Positions 15,650 through 24,578 of a stretch of 43,899 nucleotides of DNA are shown here, piece after piece; positions within the stretch are counted from its first letter, which is position 1; every line of letters begins with the position of its first letter. This stretch comes from Mycobacterium scrofulaceum. Lineage in GTDB: Bacteria > Actinomycetota > Actinomycetes > Mycobacteriales > Mycobacteriaceae. A model generated the notes under the pieces. It searched no databases. It saw only the letters and a list, made by a program, of their open reading frames with translations, and had not been told where the DNA came from. The translations under genes and the position numbers were made by a program. The stretch spans positions 1 to 43,899 of the forward strand of contig NZ_MVIJ01000045.1 of the NCBI RefSeq assembly GCF_002086735.1, in the 5' to 3' direction.

Positions 15650-15704
15650 TTGACATCTGAGCCGCATTGTCGTACCAATGAGACATGGCTGCGATTATGT
15701 CTCA
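15650..15704 (+). promoter_or_regulatory. cyp130 promoter with operator-like inverted repeat over the start codon
   Basis: A perfect -35 box TTGACA (15650-15655) is followed after 17 nt by TACCAA (15673-15678). Transcription would then start at or next to the A of the ATG at 15685, giving a leaderless mRNA. An 8-bp inverted repeat, TGAGACAT (15679-15686) and ATGTCTCA (15697-15704), spans the predicted start site and both candidate ATGs. This is where a repressor such as the adjacent TetR protein could bind. Confidence 0.55.
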
Positions 15705-16947
15705 CGGTGCGCCTGCCGTCTTCGAGTTGGCCACCGCCGACACCTGGGCGAATCCGTGGCCGATGTACCGGGCGCTTCGCGACCGGGATCCGGTGCACCA
15801 CGTCGTCCCGACCAACCGGCCCGAGCACGACTACTACGTGCTATCCTGGCACGCCGACGTATGGGCCGCGGCGCGCGATCACGAGACCTTCTCCTCCGCG
15901 CAGGGGTTGACCGTCACCTACGGCGACCTGGAAATGATTGGACTGCAAGACAATCCACCGTTCGTCATGCAGGACCCGCCGGTACACACCGAGTTTCGCA
16001 AACTGGTGTCGCGCGGCTTCACGCCCCGACAGGTGGAGGCGGTGGAGCCCAAGGTGCGCGAGTTCGTCGTCGAACGCATCGAGCGATTGCGCGCGGCCGG
16101 CGGCGGCGACATCGTCACCGAGCTGTTCAAACCGCTGCCGTCGATGGTCGTCGCGCACTACCTCGGCGTTCCCGAAGCGGATAGGACCCAATTCGACCGG
16201 TGGACGGACGTGATCGTCGCCGCCAACACCGCGGACGGCGGCCTGGAAGCTGGATTAGCCGGGGCGCTGGAGACGGTGGGCGACGCGGTCGGGTCGATGA
16301 TGGCCTACTTCACTCACTTGATCGAACGCCGCCGCACCGAACCCGGGGACGACACCATCTCGCACCTGGTATCTGCCGGAATCGGCAGCAGCGGCGGGGC
16401 CGGCGACATCGCCGGCACGCTGTCGATACTGGCGTTCACGTTCACCATGGTCACCGGCGGCAACGACACCACCACCGGAATGCTGGGCGGGTCAATGCCT
16501 TTGCTGCATCAGCGGCCCGACCAGCGGCGGCTTCTCGTCGACGATTTGGCGTTGGTCCCCGACGCCGTCGAGGAGCTGCTGCGGCTGACCTCGCCGGTGC
16601 AGGGGCTGGCCCGAACCACCACCCGCGACGTGACGATCGGCGACACCACCATCCCCGCCGGTCGCAAAGTGTTCCTGCTGTATGGGTCGGCCAACCGCGA
16701 CGAGCGCCAATACGGGCCGAACGCGGGCGAACTCGACGTCACCCGCTGCCCGCGCAACATCCTGACCTTCAGCCACGGCGCACACCACTGCCTGGGCGCG
16801 GCGGCCGCGCGGATGCAATCCCGCGTCGCGCTGACCGAACTGCTCACCCGCTGCCCGGATTTCGAGGTCGACGAGTCCGCGATCGTATGGTCGGGCGGCA
16901 GTTACGTGCGCCGCCCGTTGTCGGTACCGATCCGGGTGAAGTCCTGA
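15685..16947 (+). CDS. cyp130: Cytochrome P450 CYP130
   Basis: A 420-residue soluble P450 that would hydroxylate or otherwise oxidise an unknown substrate with electrons from a ferredoxin. The I-helix oxygen-activation motif is GGNDT (258-262), the ExxR pair is E297/R300, and the haem loop FSHGAHHCLG places the thiolate ligand at C369. Long stretches match M. tuberculosis CYP130 (Rv1256c), for example VMQDPPVHTEFRKLVSRGF. The first ATG (15685) fits the predicted leaderless promoter; the second, at 15697, is also possible. The final TGA shares one base with the ATG of the TetR gene, so the two are coupled. Confidence 0.95.
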   Translation: MAAIMSHGAPAVFELATADTWANPWPMYRALRDRDPVHHVVPTNRPEHDYYVLSWHADVWAAARDHETFSSAQGLTVTYGDLEMIGLQDNPPFVMQDPPVHTEFRKLVSRGFTPRQVEAVEPKVREFVVERIERLRAAGGGDIVTELFKPLPSMVVAHYLGVPEADRTQFDRWTDVIVAANTADGGLEAGLAGALETVGDAVGSMMAYFTHLIERRRTEPGDDTISHLVSAGIGSSGGAGDIAGTLSILAFTFTMVTGGNDTTTGMLGGSMPLLHQRPDQRRLLVDDLALVPDAVEELLRLTSPVQGLARTTTRDVTIGDTTIPAGRKVFLLYGSANRDERQYGPNAGELDVTRCPRNILTFSHGAHHCLGAAAARMQSRVALTELLTRCPDFEVDESAIVWSGGSYVRRPLSVPIRVKS

Positions 16948-17525
16948 TGCCGAACGACTGGCTGGGCGCGAACCGCAGCGAAGCGGCCGTCGACCGGATC
17001 CTCGACGCGGCCGAGCGGCTCTACACCGAGCGCGACCAGGCTTCGATCGGCATGAACGAAATCGCCAGAGCCGCAGGCTGTTCCCGCGCGACGCTGTACC
17101 GGTACTTCGAGAACCGCGAGGCGCTGCGGACCGCCTACGTGCACCGCGAAACCCGTCGGCTCAGCCGCGCGATCAAGGAGCAGATTGGCGGGATCGACGA
17201 TCCCCGGGAACGGCTCGTCGCGAGCATCGTCGCCACGCTGGGGATGGTGCGCGGCAGCCGCGCGTTGGCGTCGTGGTTCGCCGTTACCCGACCCCCGATC
17301 GGTGCCGAGGTGGCCGGGCAGTCCGAGGTGATCACCGCGCTGGCCGCCGCGTTCGTCGGCTCGCTCGGCCCCGAAGACCCCGCCGTCGTGGAGCGACGGG
17401 CGCGCTGGGTGGTGCGCGTGATCACGTCGCTGTTGCAGTTTCCCGGCCGAGACGACGCCGACGAGCGCGCGATGATCGAAGAGTTCGTCGCGCCGATCGT
17501 GACACCGGTTTCCGCGCGCGGCTAG
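16947..17525 (+). CDS. TetR-family regulator (Rv1255c-like)
   Basis: A 192-residue repressor-type protein. The N-terminal helix-turn-helix is clear (about 35-57: MNEIARAAGCSRATLYRYF), followed by NREAL typical of TetR helix 4. The rest is helical and should form the ligand pocket and dimer interface. The ATG (16947-16949) overlaps the last base of cyp130, which suggests co-expression and control of its own operon, perhaps through the inverted repeat over the cyp130 start. The ligand is unknown and may be a CYP130 substrate or product. It converges on the acyltransferase gene with 10 nt between. Confidence 0.9.
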   Translation: MPNDWLGANRSEAAVDRILDAAERLYTERDQASIGMNEIARAAGCSRATLYRYFENREALRTAYVHRETRRLSRAIKEQIGGIDDPRERLVASIVATLGMVRGSRALASWFAVTRPPIGAEVAGQSEVITALAAAFVGSLGPEDPAVVERRARWVVRVITSLLQFPGRDDADERAMIEEFVAPIVTPVSARG

Positions 17526-17535
17526 CGCGTGGCGC

Positions 17536-18675
17536 TCAGGTCCGCACGCGGGTGAAGCGGTGCAGCAGCCAGGCCAGCGGAATGGTCAGCAGCATCGTCG
17601 CGAGAAAAAGGTTCAGCATCGAACCGGTGTAGACGTGGGCGCGCACGATGTAGACCATGGCGAATTCCATGGTGATCAGGTGGATCAGGAAGATCTCATA
17701 GGAGATCTCCCCCAGCCACACCATCGGCCGCGTCGCCAGCAACCGCCAATACCAACCCTGATCCCCCAGCGCCAGTGGCGCCACCGCGAGCGCGGCGATC
17801 ACGGCGTAGAAGCACGTCTTGAACAAGGCCTCGCTCAGCGTGGCCGGCGACGTGGTGGGCGCGCCGGCGATGGGGGTGGAGACGATGAAGTAGCAGACGA
17901 CGGCCAGCGGTATGGCGACGAACGCGTAGCCGCGCACGCCCATCGCCTGCAGCACGGCCAGCAACATTCCGGCGAGGAACCAGGCCAGGTAGGTGGGCAG
18001 CCAGAGCCGCGCGCCGTCGGGAAACCAGTGATCGGTGTGCACGAGGATCAGCCAGGCCGGGCTGATCAGGGTCGAACCGGCCAGCGCGCCCAGCAGCAGC
18101 CTCGGCCGCCACCGCCGGCGGCAGACGAGCACCAGCAACACGTATGCCAGCAGCGGGAGCAGCACGTAGAAGGACGCTTCGACCGCGAGGCTCCACATCT
18201 GGGTCAGGCCCTGATGCAGGTACTTGCCCAGATAGCCGTTGCAGTAGATCTGCGTCAGCGTCAGGTTGCGCACCAGCCCGAGCCAGGTGTGCCCGGGGTT
18301 GGGTCCCGCCTCCCGGAAGTGGTACAGCACGTAGGCGAACAGCACGGTGATGACGTAGGCCGGCATGATGCGGCGAACCCGGTGCCGCGCATAGCGGCTC
18401 AGCGACGGGGGCGGCGCGCCGGTGGCGGCCGATTTCAGCCACGGGCGGAACAGCAGGAAGCCGGACAGCACGAAGAAGATCGGCACGCCGATCTCCATGC
18501 GGGAGCCGACCAGCCCCCAATAGCCGTGCGTGTACTTGCCCGTGGTGTAGGCGGCGTGCGTGCCGACGACGAGAAGGGCGGCGACGGCGCGGATTCCGGT
18601 CAGCGACGCGACCCGGTCGACGTGGGCGGTCTGCTCCAGTCCGCCCTGGGCGTCTTGTTCTTCGGACAGGGTCAT
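17536..18675 (-). CDS. Membrane acyltransferase, AT3 family (Rv1254-like)
   Basis: A 379-residue integral membrane protein of the acyltransferase-3 family (OafA/YrhL type), which moves acetyl or longer acyl groups onto sugars, peptidoglycan or lipids at the cell envelope. The N-terminal SLTGIRAVAALLVVGTHA contains the conserved histidine H40. About ten hydrophobic helices follow, with the basic loop RYARHRVRRIMPAY after helix 2. The acceptor is unknown. Length matches Rv1254 (383). The ATG overlaps the deaD stop by 4 nt (18672-18675), so it is translationally coupled to a helicase gene with which it has no obvious functional link. Confidence 0.9.
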   Translation of the reverse strand: MTLSEEQDAQGGLEQTAHVDRVASLTGIRAVAALLVVGTHAAYTTGKYTHGYWGLVGSRMEIGVPIFFVLSGFLLFRPWLKSAATGAPPPSLSRYARHRVRRIMPAYVITVLFAYVLYHFREAGPNPGHTWLGLVRNLTLTQIYCNGYLGKYLHQGLTQMWSLAVEASFYVLLPLLAYVLLVLVCRRRWRPRLLLGALAGSTLISPAWLILVHTDHWFPDGARLWLPTYLAWFLAGMLLAVLQAMGVRGYAFVAIPLAVVCYFIVSTPIAGAPTTSPATLSEALFKTCFYAVIAALAVAPLALGDQGWYWRLLATRPMVWLGEISYEIFLIHLITMEFAMVYIVRAHVYTGSMLNLFLATMLLTIPLAWLLHRFTRVRT

Positions 18676-20372
18676 CCGGAGTGTTTCCTGCGCGGCTTTC
18701 CGCCGTCACGGCCGCGCGGCTTGGTCGCCGACCGATCGGGCTGAAGGTTGATCAGCACGCCTGAGATGCGGGTGCGCTCGAGCTTTTTCAGCGTCGAGGG
18801 GGACAACTTGGCCGGCAGCTCCACCAGCGAGAAGTCCGGGCCGATGGCGATGTGGCCGAAATCGCTGCGATGCAGGCCCCCCTCGTTGGCGATGGCGCCG
18901 ACGATCGCGCCCGGGCCCACCTTGTGCCGCTTTCCGACGGCGATGCGATATGTGGTGAAGGGCCGTGATTGCCTTGGCTTTTCGGGGCGCTCGCGATATT
19001 CGGCGTGCCGCTCGCGGCGTTCACGCGGCGGCTCGGGTGTCATCAGGAACTCTTCGCCGTCGCGGGACTGCAGCGCCAGCGCCGCGGCGATGTCGGCCAA
19101 CGGGACGTCGTGTTCGCGTTCGTAGTCCTCGACCAGCTTGCGGAACAACTCGATGCCCGGACTGCCCAGTGCGGCGGTGATGGAATCGGCGAACTTCGCC
19201 ACCCGCTGGGCGTTGACGTCCTCGACGGTGGGCAGCTCGGCCTCGGTGAGCGTTTGCCGCGTGGCCTTTTCGATCGCCTTGAGCAGGTGGCGTTCCCGGG
19301 GGGAGACGAACAACAGCGCGGTCCCCGAGCGGCCGGCCCGGCCGGTGCGACCGATGCGATGCACGTAGGACTCGGTGTCGTGTGGGATGTCGTAGTTGAG
19401 CACGTGCGATATCCGCTCCACGTCGAGCCCACGCGCGGCCACGTCGGTGGCGACCAGGATGTCGATACCGCCGTCCTTCAGCGCGGCGACGGTCCGTTCG
19501 CGCTGGCCTTGTGGGATGTCGCCGTTGATGGCGGCGGCGGAAAACCCTCGGGCGCGCAGCCTTTCGGCGACCTCCTCGGTGGCCTGCTTGGTGCGCACGA
19601 AGACGATCATCGCCTCGAACGGCTCCACTTCGAGGACCCGGGTCAGCGCATCCATCTTGCGCGGGCCGGCGACCTGAATGTATCGCTGCGAAATGTTCTC
19701 GGCGGTGGCGGTTTTGGCTTTGGTGCTGACTTCGAGCGGATCGTGCAGGTACTTGGTGGTCAGCTTGCGGATCGCGGGCGGCATGGTCGCCGAGAACAGG
19801 GCCACCTGTTTGTATTCCGGCGTCTCGGACAGGATGCGGTCGACTTCTTCGGCGAAACCCATGGTGAGCATCTCGTCGGCCTCGTCGAGGACCAGGTAGT
19901 CGACGTGGGACAGGTCCAGCGTTCCGCGCTCGAGGTGGTCGATGACCCGGCCGGGAGTGCCGACCACCACCTGGGCACCGCGCCGCAGCCCGGCCAGCTG
20001 GACCGTGTAGGAGGAGCCGCCGTAGATCGGCAGCACGTTGACCTTCGGCAGGTGTGCCCCGTACCGGCTGAACGCCTCGGCGACCTGCAGCGCCAGCTCC
20101 CGGGTGGGCGCCAGCACCAGCGCCTGGGTCGCCTTGTTGGCGACGTCGATCTTGGACAGGATCGGGATCGCGAAGGCCGCGGTCTTGCCGGTGCCGGTCT
20201 GCGCCAGCCCGACGACGTCCGAGCCCGCCATCAGCGCGGGAATCGTCGCGGCCTGGATGCCCGTGGGTGACTCGTAGCCGACGTCGGCGATCGCCCGCAG
20301 GACGGAGGGGTGTATCTGCAGGTCGGCAAACGTCGTAGAGGCAGCCTCGGGCGAGCTGTCCGGGAGGGTCAT
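18672..20372 (-). CDS. deaD: DEAD-box RNA helicase DeaD
   Basis: A 566-residue ATP-dependent RNA helicase for ribosome assembly and RNA turnover, often cold-induced. The Q motif region (FADLQIHPSVLRAI), motif I AQTGTGKT (57-64), PTREL, DEAD, SAT and HRIGRTGRAG are all present. The C-terminal part (about 475-550) is a DbpA/CsdA-type RNA-binding domain (YRIAVGKRHKVGPGAIVGAI), followed by a basic tail. Length matches M. tuberculosis DeaD (Rv1253). The ATG at 20372 is the first in frame and gives the usual N-terminus. Divergent from lprE; downstream it overlaps the acyltransferase gene. Confidence 0.95.
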   Translation of the reverse strand: MTLPDSSPEAASTTFADLQIHPSVLRAIADVGYESPTGIQAATIPALMAGSDVVGLAQTGTGKTAAFAIPILSKIDVANKATQALVLAPTRELALQVAEAFSRYGAHLPKVNVLPIYGGSSYTVQLAGLRRGAQVVVGTPGRVIDHLERGTLDLSHVDYLVLDEADEMLTMGFAEEVDRILSETPEYKQVALFSATMPPAIRKLTTKYLHDPLEVSTKAKTATAENISQRYIQVAGPRKMDALTRVLEVEPFEAMIVFVRTKQATEEVAERLRARGFSAAAINGDIPQGQRERTVAALKDGGIDILVATDVAARGLDVERISHVLNYDIPHDTESYVHRIGRTGRAGRSGTALLFVSPRERHLLKAIEKATRQTLTEAELPTVEDVNAQRVAKFADSITAALGSPGIELFRKLVEDYEREHDVPLADIAAALALQSRDGEEFLMTPEPPRERRERHAEYRERPEKPRQSRPFTTYRIAVGKRHKVGPGAIVGAIANEGGLHRSDFGHIAIGPDFSLVELPAKLSPSTLKKLERTRISGVLINLQPDRSATKPRGRDGGKPRRKHSG

Positions 20373-20504
20373 CGTCCAAGGAGTCTAGTGGTCTTGGTCG
20401 GATCGTCGGTGGGGGAACCTGAGCGCCGCGGGGCGCGTGATCATGAGCACAGCCGCGCCGGGTCCGGCCATGCCTGTCACACCCGCGCGGGCGGTGACGG
20501 TACG

Positions 20505-21104
20505 GTGCCCGATGTGTGGTCGCTACCCCGCCGTACCGGGCCACTGACCGGCCCGGCCGCCGTCGCTCTGCTCGCCCTGACGTTGACCGGGTGTGGTTCG
20601 GGGGACTCCACGGTCGCGAAGACGCCGCAGGCCACGACGACCACCGAGACCCCGTCCATCACCGCCCCGGCGCAGCCCTCGGGCGCCGCCGCGCCGCCCG
20701 GCAGCCTCGCCCCGCCGGCCGACCCGTGCGCGGTCAACCTCGCTTCGCCCGTCATCGCGAAGGTGGTCTCGGAGTTGCCCCGCGATCCGCGCAGCCAGCA
20801 ACCGTGGAACCCCGAGCCGCTGGCCGGCAACTACAACCAGTGCGCCCAGCTGTCGGCGGTGATCGTCAAGGCGAACACCAACGCCGTCAACCCCACCACC
20901 CGCGCGGTGTTGTTCCATCTCGGGCAGTTCATCCCGCAGGGCGTGCCCGACACCTACGGGTTCAACGGGGTCGACCCCGCCCAGACCACCGGGGACACGG
21001 TGGCGCTGACCTATCCCAGCGGCATCAACGGGTTGAACACCGACGTGCGATTCCACTGGAACGGCAACGGCGTCGAGCTGATCGGTAACGCTCCGGGCCG
21101 CTAG
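20505..21104 (+). CDS. lprE: Lipoprotein LprE (LppP/LprE family)
   Basis: A secreted, lipid-anchored protein of about 199 residues. A twin-Arg n-region (LPRR), a hydrophobic stretch and the lipobox LTGC place the acylated cysteine at residue 30. A Thr/Pro/Ala-rich linker follows, then the conserved LppP/LprE domain with cysteines in DPCAVN and NQCAQL. M. tuberculosis LprE (Rv1252c) is an envelope lipoprotein reported to influence host interaction; the biochemical role is not known. The GTG at 20505 matches the M. tuberculosis N-terminus. A GTG at 20514 is an alternative, since TACGGT (20501-20506) would make a good -10 box for a leaderless start there. Divergent from deaD. Confidence 0.9.
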   Translation: MPDVWSLPRRTGPLTGPAAVALLALTLTGCGSGDSTVAKTPQATTTTETPSITAPAQPSGAAAPPGSLAPPADPCAVNLASPVIAKVVSELPRDPRSQQPWNPEPLAGNYNQCAQLSAVIVKANTNAVNPTTRAVLFHLGQFIPQGVPDTYGFNGVDPAQTTGDTVALTYPSGINGLNTDVRFHWNGNGVELIGNAPGR

Positions 21105-21142
21105 GCGTCTCGGCGAGACCCTTTGCCGTCGGTCCCCTCACC

Positions 21143-21148
21143 TACAGT
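21143..21148 (+). promoter_or_regulatory. -10 box for the nuclease/helicase gene
   Basis: TACAGT fits a mycobacterial -10 hexamer and would start transcription at 21155-21156, the first base of the GTG, giving a leaderless mRNA. No -35 match is obvious. Confidence 0.4.
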
Positions 21149-21155
21149 TGCTGCT

Positions 21156-24100
21156 GTGTTCGTCACCGGCGACAGCATCGTCTACAGCGCGTCGGACCTT
21201 GCCGCCGCCGCCCGCTGCGAATACGCGCTGTTGCGGGAATTCGACGCGAAACTCGGCCGGGGACCCGCCGCGCCGGCCGAAGACGAGCTCCTCGCGCGGA
21301 CCGCCGTCCTGGGGAACGAACACGAGCGGCGCGAACTGGACCGGCTGCGCGAGCAGTTCGGCGCCGGCGTCGCGGTGATCGGCCGCCCGGCCTACACGCC
21401 CGCCGGCCTCGCGGCGGCCGCCGAGGCGACCCGGCGCGCCATCGACGGCGGTGCGCCCGCGGTCTACCAGGCCGCCATGTTCGACGGCCGCTTCGTCGGC
21501 TTCGCCGACTTCCTGGTGCGGGACGGCGAGCGGTACCGGGTCGTCGACACCAAGCTGGCCCGGTCGGCGAACGTCACCGCGCTGTTGCAACTGGCCGCGT
21601 ACGCCGACGCGCTCGCCGCCTCCGGCGTCCCGGTGGCGCCCGAGGCCGAGCTGCACCTGGGCGACGGGACGGCCGCGCGCTATCGCGTCCACGACCTGGT
21701 TCCGGTGTACCGATCCCAGCGCGCGCGATTGCAGCGGCTCCTCGACGAACATCATGCCGGGGGCGCCGCGGTCCGCTGGGACGACGACGACGTGGGCGCC
21801 TGCCTGAGGTGCCCGCTGTGCACCGAGCAGCTGGAGGCCACTGACGACCTGCTGCTGGTCGCCGGCATGCGAGTGGGCCAGCGGGACAAGCTGATCGACG
21901 CCGGGATCGCCACGGTGTCCGCGCTGGCCGAGCATGCCGGTCCGGTGCCGGACCTGGCGCCCGGCGCCCTCGAAAAACTGGCCGGCCAGGCGAGACTCCA
22001 AGTGCGGCAACGCGAAACGGGGCGTCCGTGTTACGAGATCGTCGACCCGCAGCCCCTGGCCCTGCTGCCCGAACCGGACCCCGGCGACCTGTTCTTCGAC
22101 TTCGAGGGCGACCCGCTGTGGACCGTCGACGGGCGGGAGTGGGGTCTGGAATACCTGTTCGGCGTCCTGGAAGCCGGGCCCGCCGGCGCGTTCCGTCCGT
22201 TGTGGGCGCACAACCGGGCAGACGAACGCAAGGCCCTGACCGATTTCTTAGCGCTGGTGGCCAAGCGGCGTAAGCGCCGCCCGAACATGCACATCTACCA
22301 CTACGCGCCCTATGAGAAGACGGCGCTGCTGCGGCTGGCCGGCCGTTACGGCGCCGGCGAGGACCAGGTGGACGAACTGTTGCGCAGCGGGACGCTGGTC
22401 GACCTTTACCCGTTGGTGCGCAAGAGCATTCGGGTGGGTGCGGAGTCGTTCAGCCTGAAAGCGCTGGAGCCGCTGTACATGGGGGCGCAACTGCGCGCCG
22501 GTGACGTGACCACGGCCGCCGGTTCGATCACCTCCTACGCCCGGTACTGCGAACTGCAGGCCGACGGCCGCCGCGACGAGGCCGCGTCCGTGCTCAAGGA
22601 GATCGAGGAATACAACCAGTACGACTGCCGCTCGACCCAGGAACTGCGCAACTGGCTGATGCTGCGCGCCTACGAATCCGGGGTCGTGCCCGTCGGCGCC
22701 CAGCCCGTCCGGGGCGGCAACACCGTCGAGGACCGTGACCGGCTTTCGCTGACCCTGTCGGCCTTCACCGGCGACGCCGCCGTCGACGACCGCACGCCCG
22801 AGCAGACGGCGGTCGCGCTGCTGTCCGCGGCGCGCGGCTACCACCGGCGCGAGGACAAGCCGTTCTGGTGGGCGCACTTCGACCGGTTGAACTTCCCCAT
22901 CGAGGAGTGGGCGGACGACACCGATGTCTTCGTCGCCGAGCACGCGTCGGTCAGCACGGACTGGAGCACCCCTCCCCGCGCCCGCAAGCCGCAGCGACGG
23001 GTGCGCCTGTGCGGCGAGCTGGCGCGCGGCGAGCTGACGACCGACGTGTTCGCGCTGTACGACCCACCGGCTCCGCCGGGGATGTCCGGCGATCGCGACC
23101 GGCGCGCTGCCGGACGGGCCACCGTGGTCGCGGCCGACGATCCGGCGCTGCCCACCGAAGTGACCATCGTCGAACGGGTGGGCAACGACGGGGAGCCGTT
23201 CCATCAACTCCCGTTCGCGCTGACCCCGGGCCCGCCGATCCCGACGGCGGCCCTGCGCGAGTCGATCGAGGCGACGGCCGCCGCGGTGGCGGCCGCTTTG
23301 CCGCGGCTGCCCCGCAGCGCCGTCCTCGACGTGCTGCTGCGCCGCGCGCCCCGCACACGAAGCGGCTCCGCACTGCCGCGCGGCGCCGACCTCGCGACCG
23401 ACATCGCCACCGCGGTGCTGGACCTGGATTCGTCGTACCTGGCGGTGCACGGGCCGCCCGGAACCGGCAAGACGCACACCGCCGCGCGGGTGATCGAGCG
23501 GCTGGCCACCGGCCATGGCTGGCGCGTCGGCGTCGTGGCGCAAGCGCACGCCACCGTGGAGAACCTGCTGGGCTGCGTGATCGACGCCGGGCTCGACCCG
23601 GCGCGGGTGGCGAAAAAGCGCAACGACCACCACGCTCCGCGCTGGCAGGAGATCGACAGCAGCGCCTACGCCGCGTTCATCGCCGACACCGCCGGCTGCG
23701 TGATCGGCGGGACCGCATGGGATTTCGCCAACGGCAAGCGGGTGCCGCCGGGCAGCCTCGACCTGCTGGTGATCGACGAGGCCGGCCAGTTCTGCCTGGC
23801 CAACACCATCGCCGTGGCGCCGGCGGCCGCAAACCTGTTGCTACTCGGGGACCCTCAGCAACTGCCGCAGGTCAGCCAGGGCACACATCCCGAGCCGGTC
23901 GACACGTCCGCGCTCGACTGGCTGGTGGACGGCCAGCGCACCCTGCCCGACGAACGGGGCTATTTTCTGGACCGGTCGTACCGCATGCACCCCGCGGTCT
24001 GCGCCGCAGTCTCCGCGCTGGCGTATGAGGGCAGGCTGCATTCCCACGAGTGCGCCGCCGCCCGGCGCCTTGCCGGATGCCGGCCGGGCGTGCGGACCCT

Positions 24101-24563
24101 CACCGTCGGGCACCACGGCAACTCGACCGAGAGCACGGAGGAGGGCGACGCGATCGCCGCCGAGATCGATCGACTGCTGGGCACGCCGTGGACCGACGAG
24201 CACGGCACCCGGCCCCTCACCGCTTCCGACGTGCTGGTGCTGGCGCCCTACAACGCCCAGGTGGCGCTGCTGCGCCGGCGGCTGGCCGGTGCCGGGCTCG
24301 GGGGAATCCGGGTCGGCACGGTCGACAAGTTCCAGGGCGCCCAGGCGCCCGTGGTGTTCATCTCGATGACGGCCTCCTCCGCGGACGTCGTGCCGCGCGG
24401 AATCTCCTTCCTGCTCAACAGGAACCGACTCAACGTCGCCATCAGCCGGGCCCAGTTCGCGGCGGTCGTCGTGCGCTCGGCGTCGCTGACCGAGTACCTG
24501 CCCACCACGCCCGCCGGTCTGACCGACCTCGGCGCGTTCCTGGCGCTCACGGAGCCGGCCTGA
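21156..24563 (+). CDS. RecB-like nuclease / RNase H-like exonuclease / SF1 helicase fusion (Rv1251c-like)
   Basis: A 1135-residue three-part enzyme. Residues 1-225 form a TM0106-type RecB/Cas4-like nuclease: GFADFL, the VVDTKLA metal/lysine motif and the LLQLAAYADAL helix are present, and C21 with C216, C219 and C222 could hold an iron-sulfur cluster as in Cas4 and AddB. A middle RNase H-like domain begins LFFDFEGDPLW and ends near YNQYDCRST, with acidic residues placed for a DEDD-type exonuclease. The C-terminal SF1B helicase has Walker A GPPGTGKTHTA (about 765) and Walker B VIDEAGQF (about 873), then GDPQQLPQVSQG, LDRSYRMHP, VGTVDKFQGAQAPVV and NRLNVAISRAQ. It should unwind and cut nucleic acid; the true substrate is unknown. 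The GTG at 21156 is supported by homologous starts and a -10 box 7 nt upstream. M. tuberculosis Rv1251c has similar size (1139). Confidence 0.9.
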   Translation: MFVTGDSIVYSASDLAAAARCEYALLREFDAKLGRGPAAPAEDELLARTAVLGNEHERRELDRLREQFGAGVAVIGRPAYTPAGLAAAAEATRRAIDGGAPAVYQAAMFDGRFVGFADFLVRDGERYRVVDTKLARSANVTALLQLAAYADALAASGVPVAPEAELHLGDGTAARYRVHDLVPVYRSQRARLQRLLDEHHAGGAAVRWDDDDVGACLRCPLCTEQLEATDDLLLVAGMRVGQRDKLIDAGIATVSALAEHAGPVPDLAPGALEKLAGQARLQVRQRETGRPCYEIVDPQPLALLPEPDPGDLFFDFEGDPLWTVDGREWGLEYLFGVLEAGPAGAFRPLWAHNRADERKALTDFLALVAKRRKRRPNMHIYHYAPYEKTALLRLAGRYGAGEDQVDELLRSGTLVDLYPLVRKSIRVGAESFSLKALEPLYMGAQLRAGDVTTAAGSITSYARYCELQADGRRDEAASVLKEIEEYNQYDCRSTQELRNWLMLRAYESGVVPVGAQPVRGGNTVEDRDRLSLTLSAFTGDAAVDDRTPEQTAVALLSAARGYHRREDKPFWWAHFDRLNFPIEEWADDTDVFVAEHASVSTDWSTPPRARKPQRRVRLCGELARGELTTDVFALYDPPAPPGMSGDRDRRAAGRATVVAADDPALPTEVTIVERVGNDGEPFHQLPFALTPGPPIPTAALRESIEATAAAVAAALPRLPRSAVLDVLLRRAPRTRSGSALPRGADLATDIATAVLDLDSSYLAVHGPPGTGKTHTAARVIERLATGHGWRVGVVAQAHATVENLLGCVIDAGLDPARVAKKRNDHHAPRWQEIDSSAYAAFIADTAGCVIGGTAWDFANGKRVPPGSLDLLVIDEAGQFCLANTIAVAPAAANLLLLGDPQQLPQVSQGTHPEPVDTSALDWLVDGQRTLPDERGYFLDRSYRMHPAVCAAVSALAYEGRLHSHECAAARRLAGCRPGVRTLTVGHHGNSTESTEEGDAIAAEIDRLLGTPWTDEHGTRPLTASDVLVLAPYNAQVALLRRRLAGAGLGGIRVGTVDKFQGAQAPVVFISMTASSADVVPRGISFLLNRNRLNVAISRAQFAAVVVRSASLTEYLPTTPAGLTDLGAFLALTEPA

Positions 24564-24578
24564 CGGCCGGCCGCGCGC

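Noticed and set aside
15561..15684. A CRISPR-like array in the repeats before cyp130
   Set aside because: Only two contiguous 30-bp units with no spacers; they are hairpin repeats.
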